A DNA stretch of 64,000 nucleotides from Alopecurus myosuroides (GCA_028641055.1 CM054062.1:143014682-143078681); one strand, 5' to 3'. Shown: positions 46,487 through 58,626, counted from the stretch's first letter. The notes: generated from the letters alone by a model not told the origin. Numbers and translations are program-made.

Positions 46487-48136
46487 TGAAGGGAATATGC
46501 CCGAGAGGCAATAATAAAGTGTTTATTATATATTATTCCTTGTTTATGATAGATGTTTATTTCTCATGCTAGAATTATATTAACCGGAAATGCTGATACA
46601 TGTGTGATTAATAAACAAACCAACGTTCCTAGTGAAGCCTCTCTTTTAACTAGCTCGTTGATTAACAGATGATCAAGGTTTATCATAGACATTGGATGTT
46701 GTTAATAACGGGGTCATGTCATTAGGAGAATGACATGATGAACTTAGACCCTAACTAAGTATAACAATACGATCAAGTCATTTAGTTTTGTTGTTATGTC
46801 TTACATTCGGAGTAACATTATTCCTTAGACCATGAGATCATGTCAATCACTAATACCGGAAGGATGCTTTGATGTCATCAAACGTCACACCGTAACAGGG
46901 TGACTATAAAGGTGCCGTTGGGTATTCGGAAAGTATTAGTTGAGGCTCATGGATCAAGAGTGGGATTTGTCCATCCAATATGATGGAGAGATATACTCAG
47001 GGCCCTCTCGGTGATATCACATCGACACCGCTTACAAGCACGTGATATGATCACAAGGATGTTATATCATGGGAACGAGAAAAGAGTACTTGTCGGGTAA
47101 CGATATCAAACAAGGTATGGTGGATACCCATGATCGGATCTCGGGCAAGTAAAATATCGTGAGACAAAGGGAAATCGTTACGATGTTGAAAGGTTCACAC
47201 GATCACGAGAGTCATCGTTGAATATATAGGAGTCATCACGGATCTCCAGATCCCGCTGTTGATTATTGATCGGAGAGGAGTCTTGATCATGTCTATATTA
47301 TTCACGAACCGTAGGGTGACACACTTAAGGTTCGATGAAGCGTTAGAGAGGATACGGAATACCGAAGAATATTTTGGGCAGCTCCGAAAAATTGTTTCGG
47401 GGAAAATTGAAATAGTTCAAGGGGTTTTTCATCGAATGGTTGTTAATAGAATTAACAAATGATTCGAGGTGCTGCATGCAAATGTTTGTTAATGGAATTA
47501 ACAAATATAAATAAATAAATAAAAATGTTTTATTTATTTATTAAAGAAAAACCTTTGGATTTTCTAAGTGGAAAATTAAAGGAGTATGAGTGGGTGTGAG
47601 TGGGGCTTCCACTCACATGAAGAGAGGAAGGGGTGGGGGCACCCATGGCTGGCCGCACCCCCCTTGGGCTGCCTCCCCCTCCCCTATGAAAGGAGGGTGA
47701 GAGCTCTCTCTTCTACACACACTTGCCCACTCCCTTTTCCCTCCACCCGCTGCTCCATTCCATGGTCTCCGGCTTGGCAAAGCAATGACCGTGGGATTCT
47801 TCACCACCACCACGCCGTCGTGCTTTTGGAGTTCCGCGGGGATCCTCTACTTCCGCTACCCGCTGGATCGAGGGAACGGAAGTCTTCATCGAGCTGAACG
47901 TGTGACCGATTACGGAGGCACCGCCGGATTGCGGTGCACTTCTTCTCGCTCGGGATCGGCGTGAGTACGACTACGCCAACAACGATATTTTATCTCGTAC
48001 CACTTTGACTCTTCGAGTGTATGTTATCCCAAGACTCTCTTTCTCCTTGTTGCCTTTAATATCCTAGATTATATCTTGGCCATTCGGGTTTATCGCGCGT
48101 AGGAAATTTTTGGTTTTCTATGCAACGTACCCTTCA
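46487..48136 (+). repeat. 3' LTR of element A (1650 bp)
   Basis: Starts TGAAGGGAATATG and ends ACCCTTCA, followed by TAGGG. About 3% different from the 5' LTR; the TATA box is mutated (CTATGAAAGG near 47690). Confidence 0.95.
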
Positions 48137-49117
48137 TAGGGTTCATCAATGGCATCAATGGGGACCCAAAATAAGAGCAAGGAGAGGAGAAATACCAGTG
48201 GCCATGGAGGAGATCGGTGCGGGAGGGATTCCCACGGCAAAAACACGGCTGTAAACGGCGGATTCCAGTGAGGGGAGGTCCACCCGGACGAGGGACAGGA
48301 GGGGGGAAGCAGGGAGGGAGGAGTTCGTGCGGGTGGGAAATAACCCCCAGCCCGCACGAATGTGAGATTTAAGTCAAAACTGCATCTCCCGGTAGTACCG
48401 GACTGGTCCGGTAGTACCGCATGTTGCACATGCGGTAGTACCGTGCAAGCTCGGTAGTACCGGCTGTACAGATTTCCACGTATAGAGTCCGCTTCTATCT
48501 CCACAAATGGTAGTACCGGGCGCATCCGGTAGTACTGGGTGTGTAAGTTTGAGCAGAAAAACTGCTTTCAACTATACACACGCAGTAGTACCGGTCTCCG
48601 GTCAGTAGTACCGGGGCTCCCCTCCTCTTCCTCAAGTGACAATTTTTTGAGTATGTTCAAGAATAGAAGTTATTTCTAGGATGAGATAGGCTTAGGATGG
48701 AAGACCAAACTGAAGATAGTACTTATCCCCCTCACTTGCAAGAAACACACAAATGAAAGGCCAAGTGAGAGAGATTTTCCTAAGAGAAACACTTAGCTAG
48801 GAAAACGAGACAAGTGAAAAGAACTCAAAAATAAATCCCAACTAAGATCCAACTCTTCACACGAAAGAGGTTGGTGGCCTAAGCCACCATGTAAGAGAAT
48901 GTTGGTATGTCACCGCGAAGATATATCTTGGGTGCATTGCCCATTGTTGACATTGAAGCTCACGATTCAACATTAGAAAAAGAGAGATAACAACAAATTT
49001 TTGCTTTGGGCATAATGGGGGGAGGGAGAACCCAATGTGTTAGGATAACACCCCCCTATTCCCATGCCTACACCTAAACGAAAACATGTATCAACTATAG
49101 GGGTGTGTGCAAGATCT
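48137..49117 (-). other. 3' non-coding region of copia element D, right part
   Basis: It lies between the end of RNase H and the 3' LTR of D, on the other side of element A from 5548-6002; together they make about 1.4 kb of 3' non-coding sequence. It has no coding similarity and contains the GGTAGTACC array. Confidence 0.6.
48391..48620. repeat. Array of GGTAGTACCGG motifs in the D 3' region
   Basis: Eight copies of (C/T)(G/A)GTAGTA(C/T)(C/T)GG, near 48391, 48410, 48433, 48452, 48509, 48528, 48582 and 48604, irregularly spaced. The same motif fills the 122-bp repeats in the D LTR at 5018-5292. Confidence 0.8.
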
Positions 49118-49608
49118 TCAAGTCAAACTCCTAGAATCGATGATATTTATCTCATTCCTCAAGAACATGAATATTGCATCATCAAGAGGCTTCGTGAAGA
49201 TGTCCACGAGATTATCCTTGGTGGGGACATATGCTAGGACAATATCACCTCTTTCCACATGATCCCGGATGAAATGATGACGAATCTCAATATGCTTCGT
49301 CCTTGTGTATTGCAAGGGGTTGTAGGCGATCTTGATGACACTTTCATTGTCACACATGAGAGGCACTTTATCCAAGTGACCATCATACTCTTTGAGGGTT
49401 TGCCTCATCCATAGCAATTGGGTGCAAGCACTAGCAGCCGCCACATACTCGGCTTCGGCAGTGAAGAGAGATATACAATTTTGCTTCTTCGAAGATCAAC
49501 TCACCAAGGACCTACCAAGAAATTGGCAAGCCCTATAAGTATACTTCCTATCATCTTGATCACCAGCCCAATTCGAGTCCGTGTAGCCCTCGAGAGAAAA
49601 TTGTGCCC
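49118..49608 (-). pseudogene. Element D RNase H, C-terminal part
   Basis: The minus-strand frame 49444-49118 shows AAASACTQLLWMRQTL, LMCDNESVIKIAYNP (catalytic Asp), RTKHIEIRHHFIRDHV and DNLVDIFTKPL, the end of a copia pol of a lineage different from A. A frame change near 49450-49600 separates it from the RT part; the segment between still shows weak similarity (EAEYVAA region). Confidence 0.88.
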
Positions 49609-49609
49609 T

Positions 49610-50338
49610 CTATGGGTACCACAAACCAAACTTTGAGGTATGAACCAAATACCGAAAGATCTTGTGGACCGCCACTAAGTGGCTTTCCTTAGGATCCGCT
49701 TGATACCTTGCACACACACCTACACTCAAAACGATATCAGGCCTAGATGCACAAAGGTAAAGCAAAGAACTAATCATAGAACAATACAACTTTTGGTCCA
49801 CATCTTTACCATCCGGATTGCGCTTGAGGTGGCATTTGATTTGCATAGGAGATGACTTATATTTTGTACCTTGGAAATTAAACCTCTTGAGCATGTCTTG
49901 GGTGTACTTAGCTTGAGAAATGAAAGTCCCACGAGACAATTGCTTGATCTTAAAGCCAAGGAAGAATTTAAGCTCTCCCATCATAGACATCTCAAACCTG
50001 TTAGTAATAAGCTTTGAGAACTCATCATTAAAATCTTGGTTAGTTGAGCCAAAGATAATATTGTCCACATAGAGTTGGCATATCAAAAGCTCTCCCTTTA
50101 CCCTCTTTGTGAAAAGGGTGGGGTCAATCTTCCCAATTTCAAGCCCACGGTCTTCCAATATCTCTCTAAGGTGCTCATACCACGCACGTGGTGCTTGTTT
50201 AAGTCCATAGAATGCCTTATCGAGCTTGTAGACATGGTTAGGGAAGTTGGGGTTCTCGAACCCCGGAGGTTTCTTAACATATACCTCCTCTTTTAGTGCA
50301 CCATTCAATAAAGCACTTTTGACATCCATTTGTTGCAA
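49610..50338 (-). pseudogene. Element D reverse transcriptase, palm and thumb, catalytic site mutated
   Basis: The 242-codon minus-strand frame begins [20 protein letters not shown] (first catalytic Asp), then KPPGFENPNFPNHVYKLDKA, FYGLKQAPRAWYEHL and LYVDNIIFGSTN. The last is the YVDD box with its second Asp changed to Asn. ELKFFLGFKIKQ and YLCASRPDIVLSVGVCARYQ follow, leading into RNase H. Loss of the second Asp would abolish activity even without the frameshifts. The lineage is distinct from element A. Confidence 0.92.
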
Positions 50339-50769
50339 TTTAAAATTATTCGAAGATGCATATGCAAGATTGCAAGAAGGATATGGATGGACTCAAGGCG
50401 ATCCACGGGAGCATAGGTTTCATCAAAGTCAATGCCTTCCACTTGAATGTAGCCTTGATCCACCAATCTTGCCTTGTTTCTTATGACAATACCATGCTCA
50501 TCTTTCTTGTTCTTGAATATCCACTTAGTGCCAATAACATTGTGATAATCCTTGGGCTTCTCAACTAGCTTCCAAACTTTATTGCGCTCAAAGTTATTGA
50601 GCTCATCATGCATAGCTTCAACCCAATTGGAGTCCTCAAGAGCTTCAAACACTTTTTTTTGGTTCCACCATGTATATGTGAGCTTGATGCTCACTAAAGT
50701 TTGCCAATTGTCTTCTTGTGGATCTTCTATCTTGAATATCTTCCAACACTTTATTGTCGGATGCATCAA
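50305..50769 (-). pseudogene. Element D reverse transcriptase, N-terminal part
   Basis: Frame of 154 codons with [53 protein letters not shown] and [15 protein letters not shown]. It overlaps the palm frame in another phase, so a frameshift near 50310-50340 separates them. The stretch 50770-51222 upstream is the variable linker (acidic/proline-rich, with a GAT-rich microsatellite near 50900) and is not confidently readable. Confidence 0.88.
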
Positions 50770-51222
50770 TACGCTTCAAAGATCTTATAATCCTTCTAGC
50801 ACTACGAGATTCGGTCTCCTCATTATTGCAAGGAGGAATCACTTGATCATCTTGATCATTTGGGTCCCCGTCTTGACCAAATTGTTGGCCTTGATCATCA
50901 TCATCATCATCATCAACATCATCAACACTTGCTTCAACTTGAGGAGAGGAGGATGAGGAAGGTTGATCTTGGCCTTGACCTGGACTAGCTTGAATAATAG
51001 GAGTGGTTGCATCTTGCGTAGTAACTTTGTCAATGAGAGGAGGGTCTTCAACATGTTCTTGGTTAGGTGCATCACTTGGCTCCTTGGATTGTTCTTATAT
51101 TGTAGAGGAGGGCTCCACTTGAGTAGATCATAGTCCTTCTCGAGTTTCCATAAGGTGTCCCTCGATGGGGAGGAAAAATCCCACACCCATCCTTCCTATG
51201 GCTTCTTGAGGCATTTCAACAT

Positions 51223-51561
51223 CTAAATTAGAAACATGAAATTGCGCCACTTGGGAGCCATCATTTTCCTTGAAAACCACACTAAAAGATTATATGACAA
51301 TCCGTGAAGCTTTTCAAAGACTCTATAAGTGTGGGATTCGGCACCGTAACCAACAAATATACCCTCAATAGTTTTAGATTGGAATTTAGACAACCGAACA
51401 CCCTTGATCAAATAGAAACACTTACAAGCGAATACACGGAAGTAGGAGACGTTGGCTTTAGTGACGGTGAGGATCTCGTATGGAGTCTTTTCCAAGCCCT
51501 TGCGTATGTAGAGGCGGTTGGAGGAGTGGAATGCGGTGGATATGGCCTTGGCCCATAGATA
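51223..51561 (-). pseudogene. Element D integrase C-terminal region
   Basis: The frame 51495-51223 shows TPYEILTVTKANVSYFRVFACKCF and KSKTIEG-like FQSKTIEGIFVGYGAESHTYRVF, the segment following the integrase core in copia elements. A frameshift separates it from the core at about 51500-51560. Confidence 0.85.
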
Positions 51562-52326
51562 TTAGGGAGAAGAATACTCAGCCAACATGGTCCTTGCCAT
51601 ATCCAATAGAGTTCTATTCTTCTGCTCGGCTACACCATTTTTTTGAGGGGTGTAGGTGGCGGAATATTGATGACGAATACCCTCATCACTAAGGAATGCA
51701 TTCAAAGTGTAGTTCTTGAACTCAGAGCCATTGTCACTCCTAATAGCCATGATTTGGACATTGTGTTGATGTTGCACTTGGTTGGTGAATTCGATGATAG
51801 TTTGTTGGGTCTCACTCTTGCACTTGAAGAAATAAACCCAAGTGTATCTTGAATAGTCATCGACAATCACCAAGAAATACTTCTTGCCTCCAAGACTTGC
51901 TGCAGGCACGGCACTAAAGAGATCAACATGGAGAAGCTCCAAGATCCTCCTTGATGAGATAATAGTCTTGGCCTTGTGGGCGACATCATGCATCTTTCCT
52001 TCAACACACGACCTACAAACGCGATCTTTGGAAAAATAAACATTTTCTTTTAGTCCCGGGATATGGCCACCTTTGTCAAGAATTTGCAAAGTTCTCATGT
52101 TGACATGGGATAAGCGGTGATGCCACAACCACCCCGCGTCCGCCTTTTCAGAAATACACATTGATTGAGAGTTGGTAGACTTCGAAAAGTCCACCACGAA
52201 CAACTCATTTTCAACATGTCCCACGTATGCGACGTCTAGGTCTTGCTCCTCAAAAGGACCACAATATGAGGATCAAAGAAGAGGGAGAAACCCATCTTCC
52301 CTAATGAACGAACTGAAAGTAAATTA
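51562..52326 (-). pseudogene. Element D pre-integrase and integrase core
   Basis: The minus-strand frame 52224-51562 (220 codons) contains the zinc-binding segment WLWHHRLSHVNMRTL with CRSCVEGKMH, then LHVDLFSAVP (first Asp), IVDDYSRYTWVYFF, AIRSDNGSEFKN (second Asp) and TPQKNGVAEQKNRTLLDMAR (Glu). The DDE triad and HHCC ligands are all present. The frame is disturbed upstream (52225-52326), where GKMGFSLFFDPH is readable. At about 52326 it is cut by the LINE fragment. Confidence 0.92.
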
Positions 52327-53124
52327 AGTGGAGGCCTGGCTTTATTCTGGTTACAGCCATACTCGGTCTCTCTCAAGGGTTTCAACGCTCACTGCATTGA
52401 CGTTATTATTTCCAAGGAAGACAAGGAGCCATGGCGGGCAACCTTTGTTTACGGAGAACCTCGTAGGGAACTTCGGCGTGAATTTTGGGACTTGCTGCGC
52501 CGATTACACCCAGTGTGGAAGGGGCCATGGATTTGCTGCGGCGACTTCAACGAGGTACTAAGTAACGATGAGCATCTTGGCTCGAATGACCGGTCAACTA
52601 CTCAGATGTCTATTTTTCGAGATCGTATTGATGCATGTGGCTTAACGGACCTCCGCTTCGCAGGCCCTAAGTACACATGGATTAATAGACAACATGGGGA
52701 TGATCTGGTCTGTGCACGACCTGGTCGTGCAATTGCTAATTCAACACTAATGGATCTGTTCAGCGGGTATCAAGTTGAGAATGTTATTACCACAACTTCT
52801 GACCATATGGCGATGTGTGTCACTCTTGAGGATCTCGATGGGCCTCCTAAGAAAGGTCCAGTCCAGCAGCAGTTCCGCTTTGAGGCGGCATGGCTGTGTG
52901 CTCCTGATTATAAAGAGGCGATGGAGAAAACATGGGAGGAGGGCAGAGAAGGCACTCAGTCCCTGCCGTCAACTTGTGAAAATTTGCACCGTCTTGCGGG
53001 CTCCCTTAAGAGGTGGAGTAAAGAGTGTTTTGGTGCTGTGAGAAAAAAGATCGGGAAACTAGAATATAAACTGAAAGATCTTCGGATGTCACATGGTGAT
53101 ATTTATGCAATTCGGTCTGTTTAG
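52327..53124 (+). pseudogene. LINE endonuclease (APE-type) domain
   Basis: Reading begins inside the domain (GGLALFWLQPYSVSLKGFNA). It shows WICCGDFNEVLSNDEHLGS, the GDFN active-site motif, then FAGPKYTWINRQ, and TTSDHMAMCV, the SDH motif with the catalytic His. The first about 70 residues, including the LxxxQEt and NTR-type motifs, are missing. A TAG at 53122-53124 ends the frame. 53125-53415 is the link to the RT, readable as REGDRNTTFFHARATARRRANR with further stops. Confidence 0.88.
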
Positions 53125-53415
53125 AAGGAGTTGTGCGAGTTATTTGAAAGAGAAGAAATTATGGCTCGTCAACGTTCACGTGTGGAATGGATCCGAGAAG
53201 GGGACCGGAACACGACTTTCTTCCATGCACGGGCGACAGCAAGGAGACGAGCAAACCGTATGACACGCCTTGTCAGGGATGATTGATCAACAGTTTCTGA
53301 CACGGACAAGATTAAAAGCATGGTGGGAGACTTCTATGGTCACTTGTTCACATCATAAACCTGCCCATCGAGTGATGCCATTCTTGATGCTATTCCTCAA
53401 AAAGTCTCGAATGAA

Positions 53416-54446
53416 ATGAATGAGGCTTTGTGCAAAGACTATTCAGGTGAGGAAATCAAGGAGGCCTTGTTTCAAATGGGACCAACTAAAGCTCCGGGAC
53501 CGGATGGTTTTCCGGCGTTGTTCTATAAAACCCATTGGAACTTTCTCAAAAATGAGATATGTGGCGCAGTGAGAAGTTTTATTGCTAGAGAGGCTATCCC
53601 GGAAGGATTTTGTGACTCGGTCATTGTCCTTATTCCAAAGATAACCAATCCGCAATACCTTAAAAACTTCAGACCGGTCAACTTATGCAATGTTTTTTAC
53701 AAAATTGCATCGAAGGTGTTGGCTAATAGATTGAAAATTATCCTACCAGAGATTATGTCAGAGAATCAGAGTGCTTTTGTCCCAGGAAGATTGATTACTG
53801 ACAATGCTTTGATTGCCTTCGAATGCCTTCATACAATCAGACAACAACGATCCAAGAGGCCTTTCTTTGCTCTCAAGATTGAAATGATGAAGGCTTATGA
53901 CCGTCTTGAATGGAGCTATCTTCACGGTTTCCTAGCGAGGTTGGGCTTTGCCCCCGCTTGGATTAGTGTTGTTATGAGATGTGTGACGTCGATACGTTAT
54001 GCGGTCCGGGTGAATGGTGATCTTACGGAGCCGATGGTTCCCTCGAGGGGTATCCGCCAGGGTGACCCTATCAGCCCCTATCTTTTCCTTTATGCACTGA
54101 AGGTTTATCATGTATTTTGCAAAACAGGAGGCCCAAGGAGAGCTACAAGGTCTAAAAAATGGCCGACTTGGTCCTTCTATATCACATCTACTATTTGCAG
54201 ATGATAATATCTTCTTTGGGAGAAGTGAAAAGAGAAGTGTTGATGCTCTTCATCGTACATTGAGTTTGTTTTATGAAGGCTCGGGTCAGAAGATTAATCT
54301 GGATAAATTCACCATTTTCGTTGGTAAAGGTTGTCAAGAAGGAATTAAAGAGGAGGTCAAACATAAACTAGGGTTCAGAACGAGTCCCTCCAAGATTCCT
54401 ATCTCGGTATGCCAACTCAGATTAGACAGTCTCCAATCATCTCTTT
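53416..54446 (+). pseudogene. LINE reverse transcriptase, frameshifted and truncated
   Basis: The frame at 53416 carries PTKAPGPDGFPALFYKTHW, LKNFRPVNLCNVFYKI, SENQSAFVPGRLITDNALIA, KIEMMKAYDRLEW and SRGIRQGDPISPYLF. In the motif that is normally LDMSKAYD the first catalytic Asp is Glu here. A frameshift near 54110 leads to the second frame, with HLLFADDNIFFG (the FADD box) and GQKINLDK. In another frame YLGMPTQIRQSP follows, ending at about 54446. The thumb, RNase H and C-terminal parts are missing. Confidence 0.9.
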
Positions 54447-54637
54447 ATTAGCAAGGGATTCAACAAGCATGACGTCCACAATAGTGATATCAGGAGCAAT
54501 CACAACCTTGCCAAACCCCGATACCTTAGACTTGGACTTGTCTCCATAGGTGACGGTTGCATCAATGTCATTTGGGCGCAACTCCGTCACAAGTTCTTTG
54601 CTTCCGGTCATATGACTCGTGCATCCACTATCAATTA
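54447..54637 (-). pseudogene. Element D protease region, left piece
   Basis: On the minus strand IDSGCTSHMTGS, ELVTELRPNDIDATVTYGDK and VIAPDITIVDVMLVESLA give the copia protease active site (DSGC, in place of DTG) and the sequence after it. It is cut by element E exactly upstream of the active site and by the LINE downstream. Confidence 0.88.
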
Positions 54638-56139
54638 TGTAACACCTGGGGTGTTACCCTATTAGAGAGTGTTTGTTTTCTTTTTGCTTGCATCATATGC
54701 ATCACATGAGCATTGCATTCTGTTTTTCAAAACAAATCAAAGTTCAAAACAATTTAAACTTTCACCCTTTGCTCAAAATTTCCAATTTCAAACTTGCAAA
54801 CTAAACCACTCATTTGTTTTTCAATAGTTTGAAATTGTTTTACTCAAATTGCCTGTTAATAAAATTTCCCCCTTTTGTTAAAAACCCTAATGGCAATTCA
54901 AAAATTCAAACCAACTCAATCTTATTTATCATATTTCAATATGGGTTAAATATTAAAATTTGGCAAACAAATTAAATTAAATAATGTTTGCAAAATAGCT
55001 TAAGCTTATTAAATAGAATTTGTCTGTTTCCAAAATTCCCAAACCAAACTTTATTTAAAATTTAACTAACCTTTGCTTTTGGTTATTGTTTTGCAACTTA
55101 ATAAAATTAATTATCAATAAACACCCCAAACCCTATTTGGAAATTCAACTAAAAAAAACTTTAAACCAACTTAAAACTTCAAACTTGTGAAGCTATGTTA
55201 ATACTTGCTCTAATTTATGTTTTGTAACTTAATACAAATTTCCTAAAAGAAAAATCCCCCAAAACTCTTTTTTCTATCTCTCTCTTACTCTCACCCTTTA
55301 CAAAAAAAAAGAGAGAAGGAAATAAAATAAAATAAAAAAGAGAGAGATGAGAGAGCCAGCCCAACCCCATCTCCTTTTCCTTCCTCTCAGCCCACCCCTT
55401 TCCCTTCTCTCCCCCCAGCCCATCTCATTTCTGGCCCAGTACCCCCCTTTTCTATTCTGTCTTCTTCCTCCACCCTACGTCATCGCTGTACGACCATCGT
55501 CAGAACCACTCGATCATCCTCTCCCCCTCCCGATTTGCATCCGTACCAAGCTCCGATCCCCATAAAACAACCACCTACCTACCCTCTACGTGCCCTCGCT
55601 AACCCTAGTCCCATCCGCCCCGCCGCCATCTTCCATCGCTTCCACCCCCTCCCTCTGTTGCTGAACTCTGCACCTCCACCTCGCCGTCAGAGAACCACCG
55701 CTGTTCCCCCGTCACTCCCCCACCACCGGCCACCTCGAGGAGCAACCGATGATGGGAATGGAAACCCCACCTCGTTCTCGTCGTGTTTGGTGAAGGAGTG
55801 GAGGCGGGAGAGTGCCCGAGTCGGCGACGCCGTCGCCTCCTGCCCGCCGGCAACCACCCCGACGCCACCATCCCCGCCTCCTGCTTCCGCGACCAGCGCA
55901 GGTGAGCGCCTCCTTTTCCTCTCCCCCTCTCTGTTGTCCATCCCCACACGGCCCGCGAGCACCCGCACGCACACCCCGGCAAGCACAGCGCACCCCGATG
56001 CCAGTTAGATCACCGCCGGTCGCATTGCTCCTCTGCTAAACCGTTATCTGCATCTGAACCTTGTTCAGTTTCTGAAACCTGTCGCAGCTGAACCTCAAAA
56101 GCGCAGCATCTGTATCTGAATCAAAAACACAGCAGCATC

Positions 56140-56195
56140 GCACTGGTCTGGTCCCTTCCGCGGACAGACTCGCGCGCGGGTTCGACCCCCCGAGG
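56140..56195 (+). ncRNA. tRNA-like box B module in element E LTR
   Basis: GGTTCGACCCC (56179-56189) is a good box B with a GCGGG/CCCCC-type arm. A box A-like GCACTGGTCTGG lies about 30 bases upstream. It is weaker than in B and C. The second copy is at 61070-61080. Confidence 0.35.
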
Positions 56196-56494
56196 GCGCA
56201 AGCCCACCTTTTTTCCTTATTTTCTCTTCGCAGAAGGGCAGGCCCACCTGCCATGCACTGCGGTAGCCTACGTGGCTCCACCCGCGCCGTGCATACGCCA
56301 GCGTGGCCTGGGCCCGCTTGGCAGCGGCCCAGGGTCGCCGTGCCTTGGTGCACTCCGTTTTTTTTGGCGCTGTCTCACAGAGAGGCCCCTGTCCCCCTGT
56401 TTCTTTCACCTCTAGGCCCCTAACAAATCACAGATTGGTCCCTGCCATTCAAATGCATCTAATAAATCCATTTAAACTCCAAATTCAAAAAATA

Positions 56495-57000
56495 AAATAT
56501 GTACACCAATCAAAATTAAATGCTCTTTTCAAATATGCTTTTTGTTTTCTGTTTTGATTATTTCAAAAACATCCAAATTTCAAATTCAAACAAATCCTCT
56601 TAATTTTGATTAATCCCTAATTAATTCATAATTAATTCAAATAACCCAAAAAAATATGTTTTTCAGTCCAAATTCAATGTACTTTCTGTTTATCAACTTT
56701 GTTTTGCAATTTGGGCAATTAAAATTAATGTTATTTAATAATCCTTAAATTGGTTAATTAAATGGCATAATTAATGACTTGCAAATGGTTGCTCCAAATT
56801 AAATACTCAAAACATGTTTTTCATCCAAAATCAAATGCCACACTTGGATATCAACTTTGTTGTCTGGTTTGCAACAATTAATTTGAATAATTGTTTCACC
56901 TCTTATTTAATGCAATTTAAATTGTCAAAATTCATAACTAATTCATTTTAATTCCAAACCAAACAAATAAAATATGTTTTCCAACCAGAAAATTGCAAGG
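56495..57000 (+). repeat. Degenerate tandem array, period about 159 bp, in the E LTR
   Basis: AAATATGT / AAACATGT unit starts lie at 56495, 56652, 56811 and 56970 (spacings 157, 159, 159). Each is followed by the same downstream motifs as in B (ATCAACTTTGTT, then TTGGGCAATTAAAATT-like). The copy in the 3' LTR is 61386-61890. Confidence 0.75.
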
Positions 57001-58626
57001 AATCTGTTCATGCCATCCATATCTCTGTTTGCATCTTATCTTGTGCATTTTAGATCTTGTTATGCATGTTCATCTATATGACAACATATGGAATGTGTGG
57101 GCTAATTGTTTCCAGCTGTTGCCCCTTCCATTTAAATTGCCTAACTCATCTACTCCATTGTTGCCATGCCAACTAACAACTAAATTGATGGTTAGCTAAA
57201 CAACTTGAACCAATTCCTATTTCTCCAGACTCCGGTTCCGATTAAATTGCTTAAGTTGTTTTCCCCTGTTGCATCTTGCCATGCCATGCATATAAGATAG
57301 GATCATGCTGGATCTTTTGCCGTAGAAGTAATTGTTGCATCTGGTGTTTTGTTCGAGGTTCATTGCTTCTTCCCGGATAGGACGTTGAGATGATGTGAGC
57401 AACGACAAGTTCTGCTACCTTGCGGGATCTCATGCAAGTATACTCACTTGCTGCCAAATGGCTGCCTTTCATCACTTGTTACCGATACTTTCCGTTGTTC
57501 TGTTCTGCTAGCCTTAGTAGTAGTTGTTTCTGTTACGAACCTATCACATGAATCCTTTAACCCTGATATTGCCTCACCTCCACACCTATAACCATTGCTT
57601 GTGCCCGTGTCTTACTAGCATGCTTAGGTTGTTTTGCTCGAGTCTGTTACCCGTTACTTTCCGTTACTAGATTACTTTTATGTTCTGGGGGCTCGATGTT
57701 TAATCAATCAATCATGCTAATGTTACTATTAATAATAATTTGATGATAAGGCACCGGCAGGAGGACCTTTGTGGTTTTGAGGCCTGCTAGTGTCGACCCT
57801 AATAGGAAAAGGGTCTTGTCTACTGATCCATGATGAGCGCAATACCCGCATGTGGGAAGCGAGTATGGGCGCCCCCCTCAATTTGACTCGATTCGCATCT
57901 CGTCCAAATCGCCTCATTTAGTTCGTGTTTTCCATTTGCTGCATGCATGATCTTGCGAGCCCTTGGTACCCGGGTGGAACTTTCGTAGTCGGCATATAGG
58001 GGGACACGGTCTTAGAGTGCTATGAGGGTCCCTTTTCTTCGGGGCTCGATTAGCCGTGCGCCCAAGGTTCTTTGGGCTTGATGCGAAGAAGAGTTGAATT
58101 GTGTAGAGTACCTCGCTTGGTGGGGTGATCTCCCATCTGGCGGGTTATTCTTGCGTGTACGGCTAAATTGGTGCAACCCTGCAGGGATAATCTTCTCGAG
58201 AAGCCGTGTTTTCCGCGGTTATGGATTACTTGGTGAAAGTACTGGCTAACAAGTACTCAGGACAACTTAAACCTAATGATTAACAATCTTTCACCCAATG
58301 ATTAACAACTTAACTAGTAATAGGCTTATTGACACAATAATCTGAACCATCATTAATCCAACTGTGTGAGTTATCCTCGGATTGCTTCTTCGGATAAGGG
58401 GCGAGATCCAGGATGGGTTTGTTTGAAGTTATCTTTCAGTTGGTTACAATACTCGATCTTATCTTCTTTCTGTTAGCCGGAAGTTGTAGTATCCCTCTGT
58501 AGTTGGTTAGTGCAGCCCGCTGTCGCTTATGTGCAATAACCCCTTCTTTTCCGTTGATCCCAAAGTATTTGTATCTTGTGATGACTGGCTACGCCGGTAT
58601 CTTGTGAGTATGGTTTATCCACTTGC

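Larger units (their letters stand above)
6003..48136 (+). mobile_element. Copia-type LTR retrotransposon A (Angela/BARE/WIS-like group), split by a 33.6-kb insertion
   Basis: Two related LTRs (6003-7648 and 46487-48136) start TGAAGGGAATATGCCC and end CCCTTCA. They are flanked by the 5-bp target duplication TAGGG (5998-6002 and 48137-48141). A primer binding site follows the 5' LTR and a purine tract precedes the 3' LTR. Domain order gag, protease, integrase, reverse transcriptase, RNase H is that of copia elements. The LTR start resembles the Angela/BARE/WIS group, from memory only. I count about 50-60 differences between the LTRs (about 3%), so the insertion is not recent. The coding region has stops and frameshifts and is interrupted at 12606 by element B. 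Confidence 0.93.
52327..54446 (+). mobile_element. LINE (L1-type) fragment inserted in element D
   Basis: It contains an endonuclease and a reverse transcriptase on the plus strand, but no 5' UTR/ORF1 and no 3' end or poly-A. On both sides the copia D protease/integrase reading resumes (MLVESL at 54452 onward; SVRSLGKMGF at about 52320 and below). Possible short flanking duplications AAATTA and TTATTA are too weak to be sure. The frames are broken by stops at about 53122 and 53283 and by a frameshift near 54110. Confidence 0.85.

Noticed and set aside
55535..56008. Proline/serine-rich frame of 157 codons in the E LTR, repeated at 60426-60899
   Set aside because: Repeated only because the LTR is repeated. 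It has overlapping frames on both strands, as expected from GC-rich low-complexity DNA, and is not conserved as protein in B or C.
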